A DNA stretch of 64,000 bases from Microbispora hainanensis (GCF_006874475.1 NZ_VIRM01000018.1:1-64000), one strand, 5' to 3'. Positions 14,933-24,917 are shown, counted from the first letter of the stretch. Notes: generated by a model from the sequence alone, not told the origin. Program-made: numbers and translations.

Positions 14933-15415
14933 ATGACGGAGGCGGAGATCGCTCCCCGACCGCCCACGGCCGGCGAACACGAGGCGTACTGCGCGGTCGA
15001 GCGGCAGCTCGCCATCCTGCTGCGGCGCGCGAACGCGTTCTCCGCCGGGATGGGGCGCAAGGTGCATCCCGAGCTGGACCCCGGCGCGTACGGCCTGCTG
15101 GTCCGCATCGAGCAGAGCTCGCCGATGCGGTCCAGCGACCTGGCCGCCTACCTTCGGGTCGGCCGGGCGACGATCAGCCGACAGCTCAAGGGGCTGGAGG
15201 AGCTCGGGCTGATCAGCCGCAGCCCCGACCCCGAGGACGGCCGGGCCCACCTGCTGGCCCTCACTCCCGAGGGCAGCAGGCGGCTCCACGACGCGCGGTC
15301 CGCCCGCGAGGGCCAGCTCCGCACGCTGCTGGCCGCCTGGCCGGAGGAGGACGTACGGCTGCTCGGCCGGATGCTCGAACGGTTCAACATGCTCACGGAA
15401 GGCCTGAATCTCTGA
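14933..15415 (+). CDS. MarR-family regulator
   Basis: A 160-residue MarR-type winged helix protein. The recognition region reads SSDLAAYLRVGRATISRQLK (residues about 64-83), followed by the wing RSPDPEDGRAHLLALTPEG. AGGAGGAGG lies just before the ATG. As the last gene of the MFS-YceI-MarR unit it probably controls its own operon by binding the dyads upstream of the transporter and releasing on binding a small hydrophobic compound; the ligand is unknown. Confidence 0.85.
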   Translation: MTEAEIAPRPPTAGEHEAYCAVERQLAILLRRANAFSAGMGRKVHPELDPGAYGLLVRIEQSSPMRSSDLAAYLRVGRATISRQLKGLEELGLISRSPDPEDGRAHLLALTPEGSRRLHDARSAREGQLRTLLAAWPEEDVRLLGRMLERFNMLTEGLNL

Positions 15416-15525
15416 CCTCACGTTTCACGTACGTTACGAGCAACAACCCATGTGGTGGCCAATCCGTCATAAGGGACGCTTAAACTGCGCCTCAGACGTT
15501 TTCGCACCACAGCAAGGAGGCCGGT

Positions 15526-16419
15526 GTGGCTCCCTGGTCCATTTATCGGAAAGCGGCGAGCATCGGGGCGGTGGCTCTGGCGGCGACGCTCACCGTCACC
15601 GCCTGCGGGAGCGACTCCGCCGACTCGGGCACGGCGACGGCCTCGGCCGCTCCCGGCGGTGTCGCCCTCGTGAACGCCGGAAAGATCACCACCTGCACGA
15701 ACATCCCGTACGAGCCGTTCCAGTTCAACCAGGGCGACAAGGTCGTCGGGTTCGACGTGGACATCGTCGACCTGGTCGCGAAGAAGCTGGGCGTGACCCA
15801 GGACATCGTGGACATCGACTTCGCCGCGATCAAGAGCGGCGCCGCGCTGAACGCCCGCAAGTGCGACGTGGCCGCCGCCGGCATGACGATCACGCCGGAG
15901 CGTCAGCAGAACCTGTTGTTCTCCGAGCCGTACTTCGACGCCACCCAGGCGCTGATGGCCAAGAAGGGCAGCGGGATCACCTCGCTCGACGACGTCAAGG
16001 CCAAGAACCTCAAGCTGGGCGCGCAGGCGTCCACGACCGGCCTCGACTACGTCAAGAAGCAGGGCTTCGAGCCGATCGAGTTCGCCGACTCGCCCAAGGA
16101 GCTGCTCGGCCTGCAGACCGGCCAGGCGGACGTGATCGTGCAGGACCTCCCGGTCGTGCTGACCTGGCTGAAGAAGGCCGACGTCGGCGAGAAGTTCGAG
16201 CAGGTCGCCAGCCTCGACACCGGTGAGCAGTACGGCATCGGCATGAAGAAGGACAACACGGCGCTCAAGAAGGTCGTCGACGAGGTCCTCGCCACCGCCA
16301 AGTCCGACGGCACCTACAACGAGATCTACAAGAAGTGGTTCGGCACCGAGCCCGGCGGCGCGTCCGGCGGTGGTTCGGGCGCCGAGACCGGAACCGAGTC
16401 GCCCGCCGCCGGATCATGA
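15526..16419 (+). CDS. Amino acid ABC transporter substrate-binding lipoprotein
   Basis: A 297-residue family 3 solute-binding protein. The signal sequence ends in a lipobox (LTVTAC, about residue 27), so it is lipid-anchored outside the membrane. The mature part has the family pattern (TCTNIPYEPFQF, VVGFDVDIVDLVAKKLG, GMTITPERQQNLLFSEPYF). The GTG start is preceded by AAGGAGG. Family members bind glutamine, glutamate or other polar amino acids. The stop overlaps the permease start; the three genes at 15526-17992 form one importer operon. Confidence 0.9.
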   Translation: MAPWSIYRKAASIGAVALAATLTVTACGSDSADSGTATASAAPGGVALVNAGKITTCTNIPYEPFQFNQGDKVVGFDVDIVDLVAKKLGVTQDIVDIDFAAIKSGAALNARKCDVAAAGMTITPERQQNLLFSEPYFDATQALMAKKGSGITSLDDVKAKNLKLGAQASTTGLDYVKKQGFEPIEFADSPKELLGLQTGQADVIVQDLPVVLTWLKKADVGEKFEQVASLDTGEQYGIGMKKDNTALKKVVDEVLATAKSDGTYNEIYKKWFGTEPGGASGGGSGAETGTESPAAGS

Positions 16420-17255
16420 GTGTTGTGACCGAGCATCAGGCGCCCTCCCCGGCTGAGCCCCGCAAGGGGCTCAGCCCGCGCAAGAAGCAGCGCATCAGCC
16501 GGGTCGTCCAGTACGCCGTGCTGGTGGTGGTCTTCGTCGTCCTGGTCGCGCTGGCCGACTGGAAGGCGATCGGCGAGTCGTTCCTCAACCTCGAGGTCGC
16601 CGGAAAGGGCCTGCCCGACCTGTTCACGGTGGCGTTGCGCAACACCGTGATCTACACGCTGTCGGGCTTCGCGCTCGGCTTCGTCGCGGGTCTGGTGCTG
16701 GCCCTGATGCGGCTGTCCTCGGTCGCGCCCTATCGGTGGCTGTCGGTGATCTATATCGAGATCTTCCGCGGCCTGCCGATCCTGCTCATCTTCCTGATGA
16801 TCGGGAGCCTCCCGCTGGCGTTCCCCGGCTTCGAACTGCCCGGCGGCGTGTACGGCAGTGCCGCGCTGGGGCTCGGCGTCGTCTCGGCGGCGTACATGGC
16901 GGAGAACTTCCGGGCGGGCATCCAGGCGGTGCCGAAGGGGCAGATGGAGGCGGCGCGGTCGCTCGGCATGCCGCACATGCGGGCGATGATCACGATCATC
17001 ATCCCGCAGGCGATCCGGATCGTGCTGCCGCCGCTCACCAACCAGCTCGTCATGCTGCTGAAGGACTCCTCACTGGTGCTGATCCTGGGCGTCACGGCCG
17101 CCCAGGTGGAGCTGGCGAAGTTCGGCAACGACCAGTCCTCCACGTACGCCAACCCCACGCCGATCCTCGTGACCGGTCTGACGTACCTGCTGATCACGAT
17201 TCCCCTCGGGTATGTCGCGAGGCGGCTGGAAGCGCGTCAGGGAGCGGGCCGATGA
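16416..17255 (+). CDS. Amino acid ABC transporter permease
   Basis: A 279-residue HisM/GlnP-type permease beginning at an ATG that overlaps the stop of the binding protein. After a charged cytoplasmic start ([14 protein letters not shown]) it has five to six membrane helices. The coupling motif for the ATPase is [20 protein letters not shown], with the EAA-type loop before it, and [13 protein letters not shown] is the typical family sequence. It forms the channel of the importer with its neighbours. Confidence 0.92.
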   Translation: MSVVTEHQAPSPAEPRKGLSPRKKQRISRVVQYAVLVVVFVVLVALADWKAIGESFLNLEVAGKGLPDLFTVALRNTVIYTLSGFALGFVAGLVLALMRLSSVAPYRWLSVIYIEIFRGLPILLIFLMIGSLPLAFPGFELPGGVYGSAALGLGVVSAAYMAENFRAGIQAVPKGQMEAARSLGMPHMRAMITIIIPQAIRIVLPPLTNQLVMLLKDSSLVLILGVTAAQVELAKFGNDQSSTYANPTPILVTGLTYLLITIPLGYVARRLEARQGAGR

Positions 17256-17992
17256 GCACCGTCGAGATCAAGAACCTGCACAAGTCGTTCGGCAGCCTCG
17301 AAGTGCTGCGCGGCATCGACTTCACGGTCGAGAGCGGCCAGGTCGTCTGCGTGATCGGGCCGTCCGGCTCGGGCAAGTCCACGCTGCTGCGCTGCGTGAA
17401 CCTGCTGGAGCAGCCGACCTCCGGCACCGTGGTCGTGGACGGCGTCGACCTGACCGACCCCGACGTCGACATCGACGCCGCCCGGCGGCACATCGGCATG
17501 GTGTTCCAGCAGTTCAACCTGTTCCCCCACCTGACCGTGCGGCGCAACGTCACGGTCGCCCAGGAGCGGGTGCTCAAGCGGCGCAAGGACGAGTGCGACC
17601 GCGTCGCCAGGGAGAACCTGGAGAAGGTCGGCCTGATCGAGAAGATCGACGCCTACCCGCCCCAGTTGTCCGGCGGTCAGCAGCAGCGGGTGGCGATCGC
17701 CCGCGCGCTCGCCATGAACCCCTCGCTGATGCTGTTCGACGAGCCGACCTCCGCCCTCGACCCCGAGTTGGTCGGCGACGTGCTGTCGGTCATGCGCCAG
17801 CTCGCGGAGGACGGCATGACCATGCTCGTCGTCACCCACGAGATGGGGTTCGCCCGCGAGGTCGCCGACCGTGTCGTGTTCATGGACGGCGGCGTGATCG
17901 TCGAGGACGGGCCGCCCGAGCAGGTCATCGCCGACCCGCGGCACGAGCGGACCCGCGAGTTCCTCAGCCGCGTGCTGCACCCCGGCGTCTGA
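17252..17992 (+). CDS. Amino acid ABC transporter ATP-binding protein
   Basis: A 246-residue GlnQ-type ATPase with Walker [10 protein letters not shown] near residue 35, Q-loop [16 protein letters not shown] signature [15 protein letters not shown], Walker [15 protein letters not shown] and switch His in VVTHEMGFA. It overlaps the permease stop by four bases and drives uptake by ATP hydrolysis at the inner face of the membrane. The XRE-cupin regulator follows 28 bases later. Confidence 0.95.
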   Translation: MSTVEIKNLHKSFGSLEVLRGIDFTVESGQVVCVIGPSGSGKSTLLRCVNLLEQPTSGTVVVDGVDLTDPDVDIDAARRHIGMVFQQFNLFPHLTVRRNVTVAQERVLKRRKDECDRVARENLEKVGLIEKIDAYPPQLSGGQQQRVAIARALAMNPSLMLFDEPTSALDPELVGDVLSVMRQLAEDGMTMLVVTHEMGFAREVADRVVFMDGGVIVEDGPPEQVIADPRHERTREFLSRVLHPGV

Positions 17993-18019
17993 CGTCCGGA
18001 GCACCCCCTTCGTGGAACA

Positions 18020-18589
18020 ATGGCGTACTTCGATGGGGGTGATGGGCGGGTGGGCGCGCTCTCGGAGCAGGTGCGGGCGGCGATCGCGAGCAATGTGCGG
18101 CACGCGCGGCACACGCGCGGGCTCAGCATCCGTGACCTGGCGGACCGCTCCGGCTTCAGCAAGGCGCTGCTGTCGCAGATCGAGCGCGGCCTGGCCAACC
18201 CCACGGTCGAGGTGCTGGCGGGGCTGGCCGAGTCGCTCGACCTGTCCTTCTCCGACATCACCAGGACGCCCTTGTACGAACCGCAGGTGATGCGCCGCGC
18301 CGGGGACGGCGCGGCGCGCACCCTGCTCAGCTCCCTCGACCGGCGGCGCTTCGAGCTGTACGAAACGCCGCTGCCACCGGAGCACGCCCATGAGAGCGCG
18401 CCACACGGGCGGGGGTCGGAGGAGTTCGCCTACGTCCTGTCCGGGTCCGTGACGCTGGAGGTCGCCACCTACGAGGTCCGTCTTGAGGTGGGGGACGCCG
18501 TGCGGTTCTCGGCCGAGGCCGAGCACGGCTATCGGACCGGTGCGGAGCCGGCCCGGCTGCTGACGCTTGTCTCCATGCCCTCCGACTGA
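18020..18589 (+). CDS. XRE-cupin transcriptional regulator
   Basis: A 189-residue regulator with an N-terminal Cro/CI-type helix-turn-helix (about residues 18-75: RGLSIRDLADRSGFSKALLS, ERGLANPTVEVLAGLAESL) and a C-terminal cupin barrel (SEEFAYVLSGSVTLEVATYE, VRFSAEAEHGYR) that would sense a small molecule. Such regulators often control amino acid or amine metabolism; its place after the amino acid importer suggests it regulates that uptake. The ATG at 18020 lacks a clear ribosome site, and a GTG near 18050 is an alternative. Confidence 0.85.
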   Translation: MAYFDGGDGRVGALSEQVRAAIASNVRHARHTRGLSIRDLADRSGFSKALLSQIERGLANPTVEVLAGLAESLDLSFSDITRTPLYEPQVMRRAGDGAARTLLSSLDRRRFELYETPLPPEHAHESAPHGRGSEEFAYVLSGSVTLEVATYEVRLEVGDAVRFSAEAEHGYRTGAEPARLLTLVSMPSD

Positions 18590-18593
18590 CGGG

Positions 18594-19655
18594 TCATCTC
18601 AGCGCGATCATGCTCCGGTAGCTCGGCCGGCCATACCACGCGAGCCGGTCCAGCGTCGCGGCGGGCAGCGGCAGGTCGAGCGCGTCGAGGTAGGTCTCGC
18701 CCAGGTGGGCGTCCGTCCAGGGATCGTTGACGTGGAAGACGTCTCCGTCCACCCCGTGGACGGAGATCCAGTGCGGGCAGCTTTCGTCGTGCATACCGAG
18801 TTGCTCGATCAGCACGAGCGCGATCCCGCCGCCCTCGACCACCGCGCGGAGCCGGTCGAGGTCGAAGGCGACGGTCTCCACGCCGATGCCCCGGCGGGAC
18901 AGCTCGGCGCGGAACCCCGTCTGGATGAACCGCCGCAGCTCGCGCTCCTCGTCCGTATGGCACAGCTCCAGCAGGGTCGGGGCCTCGGTGGACAGCAGCA
19001 CCTCCGGAGTGACGCCCCGGCCGGCGGCGGCGAGCGCGAGGCCCAGGGGGTCGCAGCCGGTCACCGTGGTCGCCTCGCGCCACAGCCGCAGCTCCTCCTC
19101 TCGGGAGGGCTCTCCCCCCAGCCCAAGCCCGGCCAGGGCCATCTGCAGCGCCACCGGCCCGCAGGTGAAGTCGGTGGTCTGGCGCATGTACGGCAACGCC
19201 CGCGCGGGCGGCCGCTCGCGCCAGCGCACCTGGCCATGACCCGTTTCCGCGCCGCCGACGACCGGGCCCGCCCAGGTGGGCACCGGCACCTCCCGGTAGC
19301 CCTGGCCCAGCGAGCGTTCCCACGCGGCATCCCGCGCCGCGAACCAGCGCTTGACCGCCACCGCGCCCTCTCGCCAGGCGCGCTCCTCGATCACCCGGAC
19401 GAGCGCGTCGGCGACCGCGTCGTCGTGCGCCCACACGTCCACGATCTTCCGGTACGCGGTGAGCGGCCTGTGCACCTCGAACGCGGCCCCGGTCAACGTC
19501 CCGTCCTCCGTACGGGCCGTGACGAGCGTGCGCACCTGCACACCGCCGGCGAGCCGCCAGCGGCGCAGCAGGCCGGCGGGCACGGCGTCGAGTCCGTCGG
19601 CGACGGAGGCCACGTCCCCTGTCACGGGCAGCACGTCGACGCGTAGTTCGGTCAT
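18594..19655 (-). CDS. C39-peptidase-like protein with N-terminal GNAT-like region
   Basis: A 353-residue protein. The C-terminal half (about residues 165-345) is papain-like of the C39/BtrH type: RQTTDFTCGPVALQM holds the candidate catalytic Cys, CPHWISVHGVDGD the His and VNDPW the Asp/Asn. The N-terminal 150 residues are alpha/beta and may be a degenerate acetyltransferase-like domain; this is uncertain. It is the last gene of the oligopeptide importer operon, only nine bases after the ATPase stop, so it may trim or modify imported peptides. No signal peptide is seen, so it should act in the cytoplasm. Confidence 0.7.
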   Translation of the reverse strand: MTELRVDVLPVTGDVASVADGLDAVPAGLLRRWRLAGGVQVRTLVTARTEDGTLTGAAFEVHRPLTAYRKIVDVWAHDDAVADALVRVIEERAWREGAVAVKRWFAARDAAWERSLGQGYREVPVPTWAGPVVGGAETGHGQVRWRERPPARALPYMRQTTDFTCGPVALQMALAGLGLGGEPSREEELRLWREATTVTGCDPLGLALAAAGRGVTPEVLLSTEAPTLLELCHTDEERELRRFIQTGFRAELSRRGIGVETVAFDLDRLRAVVEGGGIALVLIEQLGMHDESCPHWISVHGVDGDVFHVNDPWTDAHLGETYLDALDLPLPAATLDRLAWYGRPSYRSMIALR

Positions 19656-19663
19656 CAGGGTCT

Positions 19664-21457
19664 TCACTCCGCTCGGGTCGCCGCCGGCACGGACGCCAGC
19701 AGCCGTTGGGTGTACTCGTGGGCAGGGGCGCCGAGCACGTCGCCGACCGGCCCGGCCTCGACGACCCGGCCGCGGTGCATGACGTACACGCGGTCGGCGA
19801 CCTGCCGCGCGACGGCCAGGTCGTGGGTGATGAACAGCAGGGTCAGGCCCAGGTCGCGGCGCAGGTCCGACAGCAGGTTGAGCACCTGGGCCTGGACCGA
19901 GACGTCGAGCGCGGAGACGGGCTCGTCGCAGACCAGCACCTCGGCTCCGGGTGCGAGGGCCCGTGCGATCGCCACGCGCTGCCGCTCGCCGCCGGACAGC
20001 GCCTGGGGTCTGCGCCGGGCGTACGCCGCGGGCAGGCCGACCAGATCGAGCAGGCCGGGCACCTCCGACCGAGGACGGCCCGCCGCCCTGAGCGCCTCGG
20101 CCAACGAGGCGCCGACGGTGAGGCCGGGGTTCAGCGCCGAGTACGGGTCCTGGAACACGTACTGCACCCGCCTCGGGCCGGTGGCCCGGCCGGCGAACGC
20201 GACGCTTCCTCCGTCGGGCCGTTCGAGGCCGACCACGCACCGTGCGAGGGTGGTCTTGCCGGAGCCGGACTCGCCGACCACGGCGACCGCCTCCCCCGCC
20301 GCGACCTCCAGGTCGACCCCGTCGAGCGCCGGCGCCGCCGAGCCGGGGAACCGCTTGATCAGCCCGCGTACGGTCAGCAGCGCGGGCGACGGGCCCGCTT
20401 CCTGAGGAACGGCCGTGGCGGGGGGAGTCTCAAGAAGGGGCACGGCGGGAGGGGCCGCGGCGGGAGGGGGCACGGCGGGAAGGAGCACGGCGACCGGGCG
20501 CACGTCCGCGGGCCGCACGCACGCCACCCGGTGCCCGCTGTTTCCTGAGCCATCGGCGACCTCCGCCAGGGCCGGCTCGGCCGTACGGCACACCTCGGCT
20601 GCCAGATCGCACCGGTCTGCGAACGCGCAGGCGCCGCTCACCGCGTACGGCCGGGGCACCGAGCCGGGGATCGTCGGCAGCGCCGGCAGGCGGTGGGTGA
20701 CGGGCGGGTCGCAGGCCGCCAGCCGGGCCGTGTAGGGGTGCGCGGGCCGGTCCATCACTTCGGCCGCCGGGCCCTCCTCGGCGAGCCGCCCGGCGTACAT
20801 CACCATGATCCGGTCGGCCCTGGCCCGGGCGAGCCGCAGGTCGTGGGTGATCAGGATGAGGCCCATCCGGCGCGCCCGCTGCAGCCCGGCGACGAGTTCC
20901 AGGACCTCGTGCTGGGTCGTCACGTCGAGGGCGGTGGTCGGCTCGTCCGCGATCAGCAGGCCGGGACCGGCGGCCAGCGCGGCGGCGATCGCCACCCGCT
21001 GGCGCATCCCGCCGGAGAGCTGGAAGGGATAGCGTCCGGCGGTCTCGGCGGGCAGCCCCACCTCGGCCAGCAGGCGGGCGACTCCGGCGGCGCGGCCGGC
21101 GCGCGGCAGCGCCCAGCCGATCTGCTGGCCGCAGCGGTGCACCGGCGAGAGCGAGGTGAACGGGTCCTGGAGCAGCAGCGCGATTTCCGAGCCCCGGATG
21201 CGCTGCCAGGGCGTGCGCCCGGCCAGGTCGTACGCCTGCCCGGACAGCTCCAGCCGTCCGGTGGCGTGCACGCCCTCGGGCAGCAGGCCGGTCAGCGCCC
21301 TTGCGGTCATCGACTTGCCCGAGCCGGACTCGCCGACGATCGCCACCGTCTCCCCCGGCGCCACCGTCAGGTCGACTCCCGCGACGAGGACGCCGGCCGC
21401 CGAGGTCACCCGTACGTCGCGGGCGTCAAGCAGCGGAGTCACCGGGTCGTGTGTCAT
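19664..21457 (-). CDS. Oligopeptide ABC transporter, fused DppD-DppF ATPase
   Basis: A 597-residue protein containing two complete ATPase domains. The first has GESGSGKSM, LSGGMRQRVAIAAAL and LLIADEPTTALD, and ends in the oligopeptide-specific Cys segment (CAFADRCDLAAEVC) that can hold an Fe-S cluster. The second has [24 protein letters not shown] and VLVCDEPVSALD. A Pro/Ala-rich linker (about residues 325-350) joins them. In most bacteria these are two proteins; the fused form is known in actinomycetes. The ATG overlaps the stop of the preceding permease (ATGA). Confidence 0.9.
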   Translation of the reverse strand: MTHDPVTPLLDARDVRVTSAAGVLVAGVDLTVAPGETVAIVGESGSGKSMTARALTGLLPEGVHATGRLELSGQAYDLAGRTPWQRIRGSEIALLLQDPFTSLSPVHRCGQQIGWALPRAGRAAGVARLLAEVGLPAETAGRYPFQLSGGMRQRVAIAAALAAGPGLLIADEPTTALDVTTQHEVLELVAGLQRARRMGLILITHDLRLARARADRIMVMYAGRLAEEGPAAEVMDRPAHPYTARLAACDPPVTHRLPALPTIPGSVPRPYAVSGACAFADRCDLAAEVCRTAEPALAEVADGSGNSGHRVACVRPADVRPVAVLLPAVPPPAAAPPAVPLLETPPATAVPQEAGPSPALLTVRGLIKRFPGSAAPALDGVDLEVAAGEAVAVVGESGSGKTTLARCVVGLERPDGGSVAFAGRATGPRRVQYVFQDPYSALNPGLTVGASLAEALRAAGRPRSEVPGLLDLVGLPAAYARRRPQALSGGERQRVAIARALAPGAEVLVCDEPVSALDVSVQAQVLNLLSDLRRDLGLTLLFITHDLAVARQVADRVYVMHRGRVVEAGPVGDVLGAPAHEYTQRLLASVPAATRAE

Positions 21458-22293
21458 CGGGCCACCACCCTGCGGTCGAGCAGCTCGGACAGCCAGTCGC
21501 CGAGCAGGTTCACCGCCGTGGCGGTGAGGATGATCAGCACGCCGGGCACGACCGCCGCGAGCGGGTTGTCGCCCAGCAGCGCGCGCCCGTCCGCAAGCTG
21601 GCGTCCCCAGTCCGGTGCCCCGGGCGGCACGCCGAGCCCGAGGTACGACAGCGACGACAGCGCGACCAGCGCGAACGCCACGTTGAGCAGGAGGTTGGCC
21701 ACCACGATCGGCACGATGTTGGGCGCGATGTGCCGGAACATGATCCGCATCGGCCTGATGCCGAGGATCCTGGCCGACTCGATGTAGGGCCGGGGTGTCT
21801 GCTCCATCACCGCGCCTCGTACGAGCCGCACGTCGGACGGCGAGAACAGCACGATCAGCACGGCGACCGTGATCCAGTAGCCGCGCCCCACGATCCCGGC
21901 GACCACGATGGCCAGCAGCACGGACGGCAGCGCCAGCAGCAGGTCGGCGTAGCGCCCGGCCAGCATGTCCACGACCCCGCCGCGGTAGCCCGCGAAGGTC
22001 CCGAGCATGACCCCGATCACCATCGAGCCCACGGCGACCACGATCGGACCGGCCAGCGCCGAGCGGGCGCCCGCGAGCGACAGCTGCAGGATGTCGCGGC
22101 CGAGCTGGTCGGTGCCGAACAGGTGGCCCTCGACGCCCGCGCCGACCACACCGAGGTAAACGTCCTGGTCGAGAGCGTGCGGCGCGAGCAGTTCCCGGCC
22201 CGCCGCGCACACCGCGACGGCCGCGAGCACGACGGCGGACAGGATCGCCACCACCGGCGGCCGCCTCTTCGTCCTTGCCTTCACCGGTCTCAT
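21454..22293 (-). CDS. Oligopeptide ABC transporter permease (DppC-like)
   Basis: A 279-residue permease with an N-terminal helix, then the DppC pattern HLFGTDQLGRDILQLSLAGA, four to five further helices and the coupling loop ESARILGIRPMRIMFRHIAP. It forms half of the membrane channel of the importer. It starts four bases inside the end of the DppB-like gene and overlaps the ATPase gene, so all five genes of this operon are coupled. Confidence 0.92.
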   Translation of the reverse strand: MRPVKARTKRRPPVVAILSAVVLAAVAVCAAGRELLAPHALDQDVYLGVVGAGVEGHLFGTDQLGRDILQLSLAGARSALAGPIVVAVGSMVIGVMLGTFAGYRGGVVDMLAGRYADLLLALPSVLLAIVVAGIVGRGYWITVAVLIVLFSPSDVRLVRGAVMEQTPRPYIESARILGIRPMRIMFRHIAPNIVPIVVANLLLNVAFALVALSSLSYLGLGVPPGAPDWGRQLADGRALLGDNPLAAVVPGVLIILTATAVNLLGDWLSELLDRRVVAR

Positions 22294-23249
22294 CGCCGCA
22301 CCGCTCTGGCCCGTACGCGCGGGTCGATCGCGAGGTACGACAGGTCCACGGCGAGCGCGGTCGCCGACACGACCAGCGCGACGACGAGCGTCAGCGCCTG
22401 CACCACCGGGATGTCCTTGAACAGCACCGACTCCTCCATCAGCGAGCCGAGGCCGGGCAGCGCGAAGGTGACCTCGATCAGCACGGTCCCGCCGAACAGG
22501 TAGGCCACCATGAGGCCGAGGCTGGTCACGATGGGGATCGCCGCGTTGCGCAGCACGAGGCGCAGCACCCGCCGCTCGGACAGGCCGCGTCCCCGGGCGA
22601 ACGTCACGTAGTCCTGGTCCAGCTCCCGGATGACCGCCGCCCTGGTCAGCTTCACGACGAAGGCGCCGAGCCCGAACGCCAGCGCCACCGCCGGGAGGAC
22701 GAGATGCCAGAGGGCGTCGAGGAACCCCTCGCCGGTGCCGTAGACGGGGAACCAGCCCAGTCCCAGGGCGAAGACGTACAGCAGGATCAGGCCGACCGCG
22801 AAGCCGGGCGCGCTGACGCCGACGACCGAGGCCGCCACGAGCATCCGGTCGAGCGGCCGCCCGCGCCGTAGGGCGGCGGCGATCCCGGCCGGGACGCCGG
22901 CCAGGACCGACAGCAGGAACGCCAGCCCGGCCGTGGCCGCCGTGATGCCGGTCCGGTCGAGCAGCAGCGGCCCGACCTGCCCTCCCGTGCGGATGGACGT
23001 GCCGAAGTCGCCGGTCATCGCGTGGGACAGCCACCACCAGTACTGCGCGAGGAACGGCTCGTCCAGGTGGTGCAGCTCGCGGATCCCGGCCAGGGCCTCC
23101 GGCGTGACGTTACGGGTGCCCAGCAGGTTGCGGGCGACGTCACCGGGGGCGAGATACAGCAGCGCGAAGACCAGCAGCGACAGCGCGAGCAGCAGCGCGA
23201 GCGTGGCGGCGGCCCGGCGCAGCGCGAAGGCGAGAACGGTGCCGTTCAC
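22290..23249 (-). CDS. Oligopeptide ABC transporter permease (DppB-like)
   Basis: A 319-residue permease of the DppB/NikB type: an N-terminal helix, a periplasmic segment containing LGTRNVTPEALAGIRE and GDFGTSIRTGGQV, five more helices, and the coupling loop ARGRGLSERRVLRLVLRNA. The GTG start overlaps the stop of the binding-protein gene (GTGA), which fixes the start. It pairs with the DppC-like permease. Confidence 0.9.
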   Translation of the reverse strand: MNGTVLAFALRRAAATLALLLALSLLVFALLYLAPGDVARNLLGTRNVTPEALAGIRELHHLDEPFLAQYWWWLSHAMTGDFGTSIRTGGQVGPLLLDRTGITAATAGLAFLLSVLAGVPAGIAAALRRGRPLDRMLVAASVVGVSAPGFAVGLILLYVFALGLGWFPVYGTGEGFLDALWHLVLPAVALAFGLGAFVVKLTRAAVIRELDQDYVTFARGRGLSERRVLRLVLRNAAIPIVTSLGLMVAYLFGGTVLIEVTFALPGLGSLMEESVLFKDIPVVQALTLVVALVVSATALAVDLSYLAIDPRVRARAVRR

Positions 23250-24898
23250 TTCGCCGCGTAGACCTGCTGCGGCCAGTCCGCCAGCAGGGTGTAGGAGGTG
23301 TAGTCCCTGACGCCGATCGTGCTGCCGAACGCGGTCGCCGCCTGGCCCCACCAAAGCGGCAGGTACGCGAGGTCGGCGGCCTGCGCGGTCTGGGCCTCGA
23401 TCAGCAGCCCGGCCCTCTTCGCCGGGTCGGCCTCGGCGGCGGCCTTCGCCATCGTGGTGGCGATCGCGTCGTTGACGTACTTGGCGGGGTTGGCCTCGCC
23501 GAGGAACCAGGTCGCGAGCTCGCCGGGGTCGCCGGTGGTGTTGAAGTACCACATGTAGCTCAGCGGCGGGAACTCGTTGAGCTCCGCCAGCCACTGCTCG
23601 ATCGGCAGTTCCTTCACCTCAAGCGTGATACCGATCTTCTTCAGGTCGGCGGCGAACGCCTGCGCGGCCGTCCCCAGGTGCGGGCCGGTGTTCGGGTAGG
23701 ACAGGCTCGCACCGAACCCGTTCGGCACCTTCGACTGCGCCAGCTCCTGCTTCGCCTTCTCCAGGTCGTACGGGTACTGGGGGACGGCGGCGAGCCGCCG
23801 CGTCGCCTCCTGCGGCGTCCAGAGCCCGCCGAACTGCTCGGGCGTGGACATCGCCGTGGCGACCTGACCGTGCCCGCGCAGGATCTTGTCGACGATCGCC
23901 TGGCGGTTCACCGCATGGGCGACCGCCCTGCGGACGTGCACGTCGTCGAACGGCGCGGCCTTCGTGTTGAAAGTCAGCCCGGCGTAGGAGCGATCGGGCG
24001 CGTAGACCACCCGGGTGGCGGAGGCGCTCTCCCACTGACGCGACTGGGCCAGCGGCACGTTGAGGGCCATGTCGGCTTTGCCGGCCTGCCACGCCAGCAG
24101 GCGCGTGTTGTCGTCCGGCACGAACTCGAACCGGATCTTCGCGATCTTCGGCCGGGTTCCGTGCCAGGTGTCCGCCCGGGAGAACTCGACGTAGGAGTCG
24201 GGGACGAACCCGGTCACCGTGTACGGCCCGGACCCGACGGGGAGCGACTGCGGGGTGCCGAACCCGCTCTTCGCGCGCTCCCACGCGGCCTTGGGGGCGA
24301 TCCACAGGGCGTCGGCGTTGGACGGCAGCCAGGCGAAGGCCTCGTCGGCGGCCTTGGCGGTCAGGGTGATCTCGGCCTCACCGGTCTTCTCGGCCTTCCT
24401 CAGGTTGGCCCAGTAGGCGGCCGTGGCGGGCGAGACCTTGGCGTCCCTCGCCATCTCGATCGAGTGCAGCACGTCATCGGCGGTCACCGGGGTGCCGTCG
24501 TGGAACCGGGCGTCCGGACGGAGCCGGTAGACGTAGGTGGTGGGCGACGTCCGCTCGAAGCCCGATGCCAGGGCGGGAACGATTTTCCCCGTGGTGTCGA
24601 CGCCGACGAGCCCCTCCATGCAGATCCCGGCGACGTAGTAGTTGAGAATGCCCGACTCCTGCCCGGGATACAGGTTCGACAGCGAGCCGGGAAGCGACAC
24701 CCGGAGCACCTCGATCTCCTTGCCGGTGTCCGTACCGGCGGCGGCGCTTCCGCTCGACGCCTTCGAGCCGGCCGACGGAGACGGCGCGGCGCCGCAGGCC
24801 TCCAGCAGCGCCGCGGCCGTGAGCATGGTCATACCGGTGATCGTCGTCCTGAGGAATCCCCGGCGGGTGTGGACGCCGCGCTCGTCCGTTTCTGCCAT
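23246..24898 (-). CDS. Oligopeptide ABC transporter substrate-binding lipoprotein (Tat-type)
   Basis: A 550-residue family 5 solute-binding protein. The leader has a twin-arginine motif (TRRGFLR) followed by a hydrophobic stretch and lipobox LLEAC, so it should be exported folded by Tat and lipidated. The mature part shows the family pattern (YVYRLRPDARFHDGTPVTADDV, SGPYTVTGF, DDVHVRRAVAHAVNRQAIVD). It supplies peptides or another ligand such as nickel or opines to the permeases encoded directly after it. A CTGGT-N6-ACCAG dyad lies 20 bases upstream of the start. Confidence 0.9.
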   Translation of the reverse strand: MAETDERGVHTRRGFLRTTITGMTMLTAAALLEACGAAPSPSAGSKASSGSAAAGTDTGKEIEVLRVSLPGSLSNLYPGQESGILNYYVAGICMEGLVGVDTTGKIVPALASGFERTSPTTYVYRLRPDARFHDGTPVTADDVLHSIEMARDAKVSPATAAYWANLRKAEKTGEAEITLTAKAADEAFAWLPSNADALWIAPKAAWERAKSGFGTPQSLPVGSGPYTVTGFVPDSYVEFSRADTWHGTRPKIAKIRFEFVPDDNTRLLAWQAGKADMALNVPLAQSRQWESASATRVVYAPDRSYAGLTFNTKAAPFDDVHVRRAVAHAVNRQAIVDKILRGHGQVATAMSTPEQFGGLWTPQEATRRLAAVPQYPYDLEKAKQELAQSKVPNGFGASLSYPNTGPHLGTAAQAFAADLKKIGITLEVKELPIEQWLAELNEFPPLSYMWYFNTTGDPGELATWFLGEANPAKYVNDAIATTMAKAAAEADPAKRAGLLIEAQTAQAADLAYLPLWWGQAATAFGSTIGVRDYTSYTLLADWPQQVYAAK

Positions 24899-24917
24899 GG
24901 CGCGCCTTCCCTGTGAC

